Assembly (NCBI GenBank): GCA_903832165.1
Contig: CAILAQ010000330.1
Location: 1 to 9,252 of the forward strand
Reading direction: 5' to 3'
Origin: an uncultured Bacteroidota bacterium
Lineage (GTDB): Bacteria; Bacteroidota; Bacteroidia; Bacteroidales; UBA12481
Length of the DNA: 9,252 bases
Made by a program: the position numbers and the translations under genes. Positions 1 through 5,776 of the stretch are shown one piece after another; position 1 is the first letter of the stretch; each line of letters starts with the position of its first letter. The notes beneath the pieces were generated by a model. The model was not told where the DNA came from and made no database searches. It saw only the letters and a list, made by a program, of their open reading frames with translations.

Positions 1-209
1 GCTTTCCCCAGGGAAGATTCACTTCTTCCTTCATTATAAGCTTCCGCTGTATCAAAATAGTTAATGCCCAGATCCACTGATGCATGAACCACATTGTCCA
101 CATCCTGCTGATTCTGGTCGCCCCAGTACTCTCCTCCACCAAAGGCCCAGCAGCCGGTCCCGAGGATGGATAATTCAATGCCGGAATTCTTACAGGTTCT
201 TTTTTTCAT
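1..209 (-). CDS. Aldo/keto reductase, N-terminal part (runs off the left edge)
   Basis: This is the first 69 codons of a gene read leftwards out of the window, starting at the ATG whose complement is 207-209. The visible protein begins MKKRTCKNSGIELSILGTGC and contains the aldo/keto reductase signature NYFDTAEAYNEG, with the catalytic Asp and Tyr of the family at about D53 and Y58 (spacing D-x4-Y). GTGCWAFGG at 17-25 matches the first strand of the TIM barrel. There is no signal peptide, so it is probably a cytoplasmic NAD(P)H-dependent carbonyl or sugar-aldehyde reductase. It starts 27 bp after the stop of the oxidoreductase gene upstream on the same strand, so it is probably the third gene of that operon. 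The substrate cannot be told from this fragment. Roughly three quarters of the gene is expected to lie outside the window. Confidence 0.88.
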   Translation of the reverse strand, partial: MKKRTCKNSGIELSILGTGCWAFGGGEYWGDQNQQDVDNVVHASVDLGINYFDTAEAYNEGRSESSLGK

Positions 210-236
210 TTAAACAAAAAGAGGTGCTTCTGCAGA

Positions 237-1598
237 TCAAACTATTTCCGGTATCTTATAATGATCGCGAGAAGCTGTCCGGATTAGCTTATTAGCATCC
301 TCGTTGCCTATAAAACGCTCATTCTCAGGATCAAAATCAAGTCGTTTGTTGCCAACACGATAGGCAATGTTTCCCAGATGCACGAGACTGGCGCTCAGTT
401 GGCCCTGCTCAGCATCCCCGTTTGGTTTTTTGCGTGTCCGGAGTGATTCAATGAAATTCTTTTGATGATCAACATCCGGGAATATCCCGCCATCCTGTGC
501 AATAAGAACCGAATCTTCCCCTTTTACCTGCCATCCGCCGCCATGCCGGCCCAGATACATCAGGCCTTCGGTGCCATATATTTCCGTTCTTGTTGCATTG
601 GTTCTCCAATCTGGAAACAGGGTCGGGTCCATCCGGATATTGTTCGGAGTCTTTTTCATGTAATTGGTGGCATTTCCGCTATCACAGGTGTGGGTGTAAT
701 CTCCAAAATCGAACGTGATAGACTGAAATTCCGGCGTTTCCTTCAGCGACCCCCAGGCATGGTTGCCTCCCCATCCGTAGATCGACTTAGGGTGACCCGG
801 ATCACCCAGAACCATGCGGGCCAGATCCAGAACATGGCTGGCATCATCGGCCAGCACTCCGCCGCTGTAGGCCCAGTAATTTCCCCATCCTCCGCGGCTT
901 TCCATGTCATGAATGTTCGGGTTATACGGGACATAGGGGGAAGGCCCGAGCCAGGCATCCCAATCCAGCCCCGGAGGAACTTCCGTATCAGGTTTTGCAA
1001 CCCATTTCCCGCCACCAAGCATATTATATGACTTAACCTGAACAATCCGTCCAAGCTTACCGCTTTTAATGTATTCCCGGGCCGAAAAACCATAAGGGGC
1101 GCTCCTGTTTTGAAAGCCAATCTGAACAATCCGTTTGTATTTCTCTGCGGCTTCAACCATCTTGCGCCCTTCCCAGATATTTATCGATGGGTTTTTCTCC
1201 ACGTAAACATCTTTGCCGGCCTGACAGGCCCATATGGTGGCCAGTGCGTGCCAGTGTTCAGGCGTGGATATCCATACTGCATCAATATCTTTGTCGTTAA
1301 ACACTTCCTTCATATTGCGCGAATGCCCGGGCTTGTATCCTAACTCCTTCTCAATCATGCTGATCGCCTTGGCCGCTTTCAGGTCATTTACATCACAAAC
1401 GGTTTTTATTTCAACATTAGCATTGCCTTTGCAGGTGCTGATGATTGTACCTGTTCCGCGGCTGCCCGATCCGATAAGGGCCAGAACAATTTTATCATTG
1501 GCCCCTTTTGCGGAGGCGGTTATTGGCAAAATTGCCGCTCCCATGGAAATTCCGGTAGTTCCGATTAATGTATTTCCGATGAAATCACGTCTTTTCAT
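237..1598 (-). CDS. Exported Gfo/Idh/MocA-family oxidoreductase
   Basis: This 453-residue NAD(P)-dependent sugar or polyol dehydrogenase-type protein has an exported leader. MKRRDFIGNT followed by a hydrophobic stretch to about residue 30 (ending ITASA) resembles a twin-arginine signal, which would fit export of a folded, cofactor-loaded enzyme. The Rossmann motif G-S-G-S-R-G is at 43-48. The EKP-type motif is at about 134-136 but reads EKN, followed by the IWEGRKMVEAAEKY helix. The catalytic-region motif D-D-A-S-H-V-L-D is at 251-258, with H255 the likely family histidine. The C-terminal half (about 159-390) is the usual alpha/beta substrate domain. The start lies 6 bp after the stop of the upstream ThuA-type fusion gene, so the two are almost certainly cotranscribed. 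Members of this exported subfamily are often linked to oxidation of glycosides or inositols, but the substrate here is unknown. Confidence 0.93.
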   Translation of the reverse strand: MKRRDFIGNTLIGTTGISMGAAILPITASAKGANDKIVLALIGSGSRGTGTIISTCKGNANVEIKTVCDVNDLKAAKAISMIEKELGYKPGHSRNMKEVFNDKDIDAVWISTPEHWHALATIWACQAGKDVYVEKNPSINIWEGRKMVEAAEKYKRIVQIGFQNRSAPYGFSAREYIKSGKLGRIVQVKSYNMLGGGKWVAKPDTEVPPGLDWDAWLGPSPYVPYNPNIHDMESRGGWGNYWAYSGGVLADDASHVLDLARMVLGDPGHPKSIYGWGGNHAWGSLKETPEFQSITFDFGDYTHTCDSGNATNYMKKTPNNIRMDPTLFPDWRTNATRTEIYGTEGLMYLGRHGGGWQVKGEDSVLIAQDGGIFPDVDHQKNFIESLRTRKKPNGDAEQGQLSASLVHLGNIAYRVGNKRLDFDPENERFIGNEDANKLIRTASRDHYKIPEIV

Positions 1599-1604
1599 AA
1601 CCTG

Positions 1605-3236
1605 TTAGTTTTTAGATGTTTTGAGCAGAAAATCTACAGAATTAAACATGATCTGCCTGAATTTTTCTATTTTCCAATCGTCCCAATGCCCGAGCGAAGT
1701 ATATATCACTTTGCCCTTTTCCCGGTAATTTATCCAAAATACAGGTTCGGCAGGCTTATCCGGTACTGTTCCCGAAAGGAGAACCTGTATGGTTTCGGAC
1801 CTAAGCGGCCTGTTTTCATAAAGGGTGTGGAGGGGAGTAACAGAACCCGTAAAATCCCCGGGTGAAACTCCTTTAAACAAGGGATGATTTTCCATACCCG
1901 GCACCACTGAAAAAATGGTTCCAACTTTCATCGAACCATAATGACCAACATAATTCCCGCCTAAAACATCCTTATCGAACTCCGGCCATTGATCCAGGAA
2001 CTCCGCCACTTTTCCGGATGAGGTAACCAATCCTCCCCCGCTGTTAGGCACCACCTGGTTGGCATTGAAAGCATGACTCGCAGTTCGGATGCCCAACACA
2101 GGCTTTCCACTGTTAACATAGTCCTTAATCAGTTTCATTTGTTCAGAAGGCAAGGCACGGCGCCTGACAAAGACAACCATCAGATCAGCATCATTTAATA
2201 TCTGAAGATTTTCAATATTATGGACTCCCTCCCCGGTTATCACAGGTTTTCCGAGGGCGAAATCGCAATTCACACCTTTTGTCAGCAAAAGTTCGTGAGC
2301 AAATGCAGGCAAGGTTTGGTTTGCATGGTATTCATTTTCCGCGATAACAAAAGCAACCAGCGGGCGTGCATCATTTTTAAACCTGAATTGCTTCTCTCCG
2401 GTAATATCTGAAGAAACAATGGTCGGACACACATAAGTTTCAATATACTCATTCATTAAGCTGTTACCGGTAAAATGCGACACCTTTGGCCATTGCTTGC
2501 TGTCGTACATGGTATCAGTCAGATCGCGCATTAAAACTACATTCAACCCCAGCCTCACCATGGTTCGCAATCCGAACGACCGTCCGATAACGCACATATT
2601 GGTATGAACACCCATCAAAATCACATTTTTAATACCCTTTTGCCGGAAAAGCCCTGCAATTTCGGAACCGGAGTCACTAATTGCATCATTTTCGGATATT
2701 TTGATTAAATCAATCTGGTGGGTCCAGGGACCTCCCTGTTTACATTCAACAGAACAATCACACCCCCCGTCGCTCTGGTCAATCGGCCAGACTGCCCCCT
2801 TTTCCGAATCCAGTGCCTCTCCGCTGAATGTTCCATCCGTTTTTTTAATTCTATATTTCTGCCCCGGTTTCCGGGCCGGATGGTCTTTATAATACGCTAT
2901 GCAATCGCTGGGGGCATGAACAATCAAAACTCCTTTTTCACGTGCCAGGGAAATTGTTTTATTCATCACGGGGGCCATCTCGGAAACCCTTTCGGTAGCG
3001 CCTTTACACCAATGCTGATTCCACATGTCGCAGATTACAATGGCGGTTTCTTTAGGATTCCATCCCTGAATTTCATTTATCGCCATGTAAGCTGTCGAAT
3101 CCAGATCAGAGTGAACCCTTTTTTGAAGCGACATTTTCATCATTTGTACTTCAACCTTCTTTTCACCCTGCCCCTTAAGTGATAGGAATGAAAACACCAG
3201 CAACAGCAGCAAAATCGGGAAAGACCTCGTGTTCAT
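1605..3236 (-). CDS. Exported isochorismatase-fold hydrolase fused to a ThuA-like domain
   Basis: This 543-residue two-domain protein has an N-terminal signal peptide (MNTRSFPILLLLLVFSFLSL, cleavage near G22-Q23). Residues about 60-275 form a cysteine-hydrolase (isochorismatase) domain: A-I-V-I-C-D-M at 65-71 supplies the catalytic Asp (D70), K179 is a candidate catalytic Lys, and G-V-H-T-N-M-C-V at 209-216 supplies the nucleophile C215. Residues about 290-540 resemble the ThuA/trehalose-utilisation fold: a first strand at RPLVAFVIAENEYH, the PVLGIRTASHAF segment at 379-390, and a final Y-T-S-L-G-H at 512-517. A cysteine-rich insert C-D-C-S-V-E-C lies at 159-165 in the hydrolase domain. It is the first gene of the leftward operon and lies 5' of an exported Gfo/Idh/MocA oxidoreductase. 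Either activity is possible. I infer a role in processing an oxidised sugar or amide-bearing substrate outside the cytoplasm, and the substrate is unknown. Confidence 0.85.
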   Translation of the reverse strand: MNTRSFPILLLLLVFSFLSLKGQGEKKVEVQMMKMSLQKRVHSDLDSTAYMAINEIQGWNPKETAIVICDMWNQHWCKGATERVSEMAPVMNKTISLAREKGVLIVHAPSDCIAYYKDHPARKPGQKYRIKKTDGTFSGEALDSEKGAVWPIDQSDGGCDCSVECKQGGPWTHQIDLIKISENDAISDSGSEIAGLFRQKGIKNVILMGVHTNMCVIGRSFGLRTMVRLGLNVVLMRDLTDTMYDSKQWPKVSHFTGNSLMNEYIETYVCPTIVSSDITGEKQFRFKNDARPLVAFVIAENEYHANQTLPAFAHELLLTKGVNCDFALGKPVITGEGVHNIENLQILNDADLMVVFVRRRALPSEQMKLIKDYVNSGKPVLGIRTASHAFNANQVVPNSGGGLVTSSGKVAEFLDQWPEFDKDVLGGNYVGHYGSMKVGTIFSVVPGMENHPLFKGVSPGDFTGSVTPLHTLYENRPLRSETIQVLLSGTVPDKPAEPVFWINYREKGKVIYTSLGHWDDWKIEKFRQIMFNSVDFLLKTSKN

Positions 3237-3305
3237 CAGTAAATAATTTTAATGATTTTTAGGGCAATAAATAACAGGCATGGATTTTCACGGTAAATAA
3301 TCGTG

Positions 3306-3322
3306 CGTATCTCAAGAATACG
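3306..3322. repeat. Short imperfect dyad CGTAT-n7-ATACG
   Basis: Two 5-bp arms (3306-3310 and 3318-3322) are perfect inverted repeats separated by seven bases. They sit just downstream of the candidate -7 box of the leftward operon. The dyad could be a regulator site or a small leader hairpin, but arms this short can arise by chance. Confidence 0.25.
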
Positions 3323-3331
3323 AAGTCCTTT

Positions 3332-3339
3332 CAAATATA
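3332..3339 (-). promoter_or_regulatory. Candidate -7 box for the leftward operon
   Basis: The minus strand reads TATATTTG here, an exact match to the Bacteroidota primary sigma -7 consensus TAnnTTTG. It would place the transcript start at about 3325, giving a leader of roughly 90 nt before the ATG at 3236. I see no clear TTTG -33 element at the expected 19-21 bp spacing, so the assignment rests on the -7 motif and its position. Confidence 0.45.
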
Positions 3340-3415
3340 ATATTATTATCACGGAGGCTGGTGGGCTTGTCAGGGAAGGCCTGCCGGAAAATTAATTTTT
3401 GAATAGTTTTTCCAA

Positions 3416-3423
3416 TACCTTTG
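3416..3423 (+). promoter_or_regulatory. Candidate -7 box for the TIR/SLOG gene pair
   Basis: The sequence TACCTTTG matches the Bacteroidota -7 consensus TAnnTTTG. It predicts a transcript start near 3430 and an 18-nt A/T-rich leader before the ATG at 3448. The box overlaps the alternative TTG start at 3421, which argues for ATG 3448 as the real start. A TTTG at 3398-3401 lies closer than the usual -33 spacing, so no convincing -33 element was found. Confidence 0.5.
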
Positions 3424-3447
3424 AGCGTAACGAATTATTTTTCAAAT

Positions 3448-5751
3448 ATGCCATCAGTCCTACCAGGTTTCGAATACGATATTTTTATCAGCTACCGCCA
3501 GAAAGATAACAAACAGGACGGGTGGGTTACCCGGTTTGTTGACCATCTGAAGGGGGAACTGGAAGCCACTTTCAAGGAAGAGATCAGCGTATATTTCGAT
3601 GTAAATCCGCACGACGGACTCCTGGAAACCCATGATGTGGGTGCCTCGCTTAAAAACAAGCTCCGTTGCCTTATCTTCATTCCGGTGATTTCACGTACCT
3701 ACTGTGACCCGAAATCCTTTGCCTGGGAGCATGAGTTCCTGGCTTTTATCGAACAGGCTTCAAAAGATGAATTCGGGTTGAAGGTGAAATTGACCGGGGG
3801 TAATGTAGCCAGCCGGGTGCTCCCGGTGAGAATACATGATCTGGATGCGGAGGACAAATTGCTTTTGGAAAGTGCCATGGAGGGAGTACTCCGTCCGGTT
3901 GATTTTGTTTATAATGAGCCGGGCGTTAACAGGCCCATGACACCCGATGATGATGACAAGGTTAATCTGAATAAAATCCGTTACCGGAACCAGGTTAATA
4001 AGGTTGCCAACGCTATCAAGGAGATTCTTGCGGGCATGAAGGCCGAACTGGCTGAATCCGAACAGGGATCTGCCCCGATCGAACCGGCGCACGCTGAGAT
4101 CAGGCGGGAGGTCAGCCGGGATCGAAATAAACCGGCCGGCAAGCTGCCTGTACGAAGGATACTGGCGGGAGCTCTGATCCTTTGCGCCATTATTGCCGCG
4201 GTCCTCTTTGTTCCCAAAATTTTCAGCCGCGATAAATATGCAAAGCTGAAGGATTCCGACGGCCGGGTTTCCGTTGCCGTAATGCCCTTTAAGAACCTCA
4301 CCAACGATACCATCTGGAATGTGTGGGAGGAAGGGATACAGAATGAACTGATTACCGACCTGTCGAACTATTCTGAGTTGAGAGTCAAGCAAATAGAAGC
4401 AGTCAAAGGGGTTATTCAAAACCGCGATCCTGCTGAAAATGCTTCCTTCACTCCCTCCTTTGCTGGTTCCGTTTCACAAAAGCTGGGTGCGAACCTGGTT
4501 GTTTACGGCAGCATCAAGAAGGCCGGCAAAACCATTCGGATCAATGCCCAGCTGCTCGATGCGGAAAACCTGGAACCTTTTAAATCTTTTCAACTGGACG
4601 GATCGGCCGAAAGGGAAATCCTGCCCTTTATTGATTCCCTCAAGAGCATGGTGAGGAATTTCATCATTATCTCTGTAATAAAAAAGCAGCAGGACCTGGA
4701 AATTCAGAAATTTGCCACCACCACTTCGGCCGAAGCCTACCGATATTTTATTTATGGAAAAAATGCTTTTTACAAGTGGGACCTGGAAAATGCAAAGAGT
4801 TGGCTGCTGAAGGCGCTTGAACTCGATCCCAACTTCAGCAGTGCCGCAATTTACCTCGCCGAAGCCTATGGCAATGAAGGGAATTATGCGGAAGCGAAAA
4901 AGTGGAGTCTTGAACTTTACAATAAAAAGGATCAGCTTCCCCTGGCAGAGAAAACCATGGCAAGATGGTTGTATGCAAGCTTTTTCGAACCCCTGAGTGA
5001 GTCGATAAAATACCTGGAACAATATTTGCAAATCGATGATCAGGTGCCGATTTTTTATTTCGAACTGGGGTTTGAGCTCCAATCCATTGAAGAATACCCG
5101 AAAGCCATCTTGGCATTCGAAAAATCTCTGGAGATCTATAAAAACTGGGGAAGCGCTCCCCCCTGGCCGCTGAGTTACTCTATCCTTGGTTATTGCTATC
5201 ATCAGACCAAACAATATGAAAAGGAAGGGCAGCTATATGCAGAGGCGGAAAAGGTGTTTCCGGGTAATATGATAATGCTATGTTATGAGACCGTACTCGC
5301 AATAAACCTTGGCGATACGGCCACAGCCAAAATTAACCTGGATAAATATATTACAAGGCTGAAGGGATATTCATATTCCGAGGGAAGGTTAGCCTGGAAA
5401 CTGGCTACTGTTTATACTCTTGCCGGACAATTTGACAAGGTGGAGCAATGTTACCGGAAAGCTTTTTCGCTGGAACCGGGAAACCTGCTTTTCATCAATG
5501 ACTTAGCCTGGTTTCTGGTTGATAACGATCGTAATATCGATGAGGGAATGGAACTGGTTGAAAAGGTTCTTCAAAAGGCTCCCGAAGTGAGCTCAGGTTG
5601 GGATACCAAAGGCTGGGGACTCTATAAGAAGGGAAAATATAAGGAGGCCCTGTCATGCCTCGAAAAGGCCAGGGATTTATGTCAGATCTACAGTTTTGGA
5701 ATCGATAAGCATATCGTGGAGGTCAAGAAAAAAATAGGTAATAACTTATGA
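3448..5751 (+). CDS. TIR domain protein with TM helix, TolB_N/FlgO-like domain and TPR array
   Basis: From ATG 3448 the protein has 767 residues. A TTG at 3421 would add nine residues but overlaps a promoter-like box. A TIR domain spans about 8-195. It opens with Y-D-I-F-I-S-Y-R at 10-17, and a BB-loop-like segment with VYFDVNPHDG follows. The motif S-F-A-W-E-H-E-F ends at residue 97; by alignment to the S-x-W-C-x-x-E pattern, E96 is the likely catalytic NADase glutamate. One transmembrane helix lies at about 238-255, with a basic N-terminal flank that suggests TIR inside the cell. Next comes a TolB_N/FlgO-like domain (about 273-404): V-A-V-M-P-F-K-N, L-G-A-N-L-V-V-Y-G-S-I and I-R-I-N-A-Q-L-L-D. 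About seven TPR-like helix pairs fill 428-756. It is followed after 25 bp by the SLOG/SLATT-like gene. I infer a membrane-anchored enzyme making or consuming an NAD-derived nucleotide under control of its C-terminal sensor. Confidence 0.9.
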   Translation: MPSVLPGFEYDIFISYRQKDNKQDGWVTRFVDHLKGELEATFKEEISVYFDVNPHDGLLETHDVGASLKNKLRCLIFIPVISRTYCDPKSFAWEHEFLAFIEQASKDEFGLKVKLTGGNVASRVLPVRIHDLDAEDKLLLESAMEGVLRPVDFVYNEPGVNRPMTPDDDDKVNLNKIRYRNQVNKVANAIKEILAGMKAELAESEQGSAPIEPAHAEIRREVSRDRNKPAGKLPVRRILAGALILCAIIAAVLFVPKIFSRDKYAKLKDSDGRVSVAVMPFKNLTNDTIWNVWEEGIQNELITDLSNYSELRVKQIEAVKGVIQNRDPAENASFTPSFAGSVSQKLGANLVVYGSIKKAGKTIRINAQLLDAENLEPFKSFQLDGSAEREILPFIDSLKSMVRNFIIISVIKKQQDLEIQKFATTTSAEAYRYFIYGKNAFYKWDLENAKSWLLKALELDPNFSSAAIYLAEAYGNEGNYAEAKKWSLELYNKKDQLPLAEKTMARWLYASFFEPLSESIKYLEQYLQIDDQVPIFYFELGFELQSIEEYPKAILAFEKSLEIYKNWGSAPPWPLSYSILGYCYHQTKQYEKEGQLYAEAEKVFPGNMIMLCYETVLAINLGDTATAKINLDKYITRLKGYSYSEGRLAWKLATVYTLAGQFDKVEQCYRKAFSLEPGNLLFINDLAWFLVDNDRNIDEGMELVEKVLQKAPEVSSGWDTKGWGLYKKGKYKEALSCLEKARDLCQIYSFGIDKHIVEVKKKIGNNL

Positions 5752-5776
5752 CAGTCGGGCATTTAACCGGGTCACC

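Noticed and set aside
462..1031. Plus-strand open frame inside the Gfo/Idh/MocA gene
   Set aside because: It lies entirely opposite a strongly supported family gene, shows no recognisable domain, and its composition follows from the coding frame on the other strand.
3421..3447. TTG start extending the TIR protein by nine residues
   Set aside because: The extension overlaps a TAnnTTTG promoter-like box, lacks a ribosome binding site and adds no domain. ATG 3448 starts just before the conserved TIR strand.
4474..5214. Long minus-strand open frame opposite the TIR/TPR gene
   Set aside because: It mirrors the TPR-coding frame, has no recognisable motif, and no promoter-like or start context was seen.
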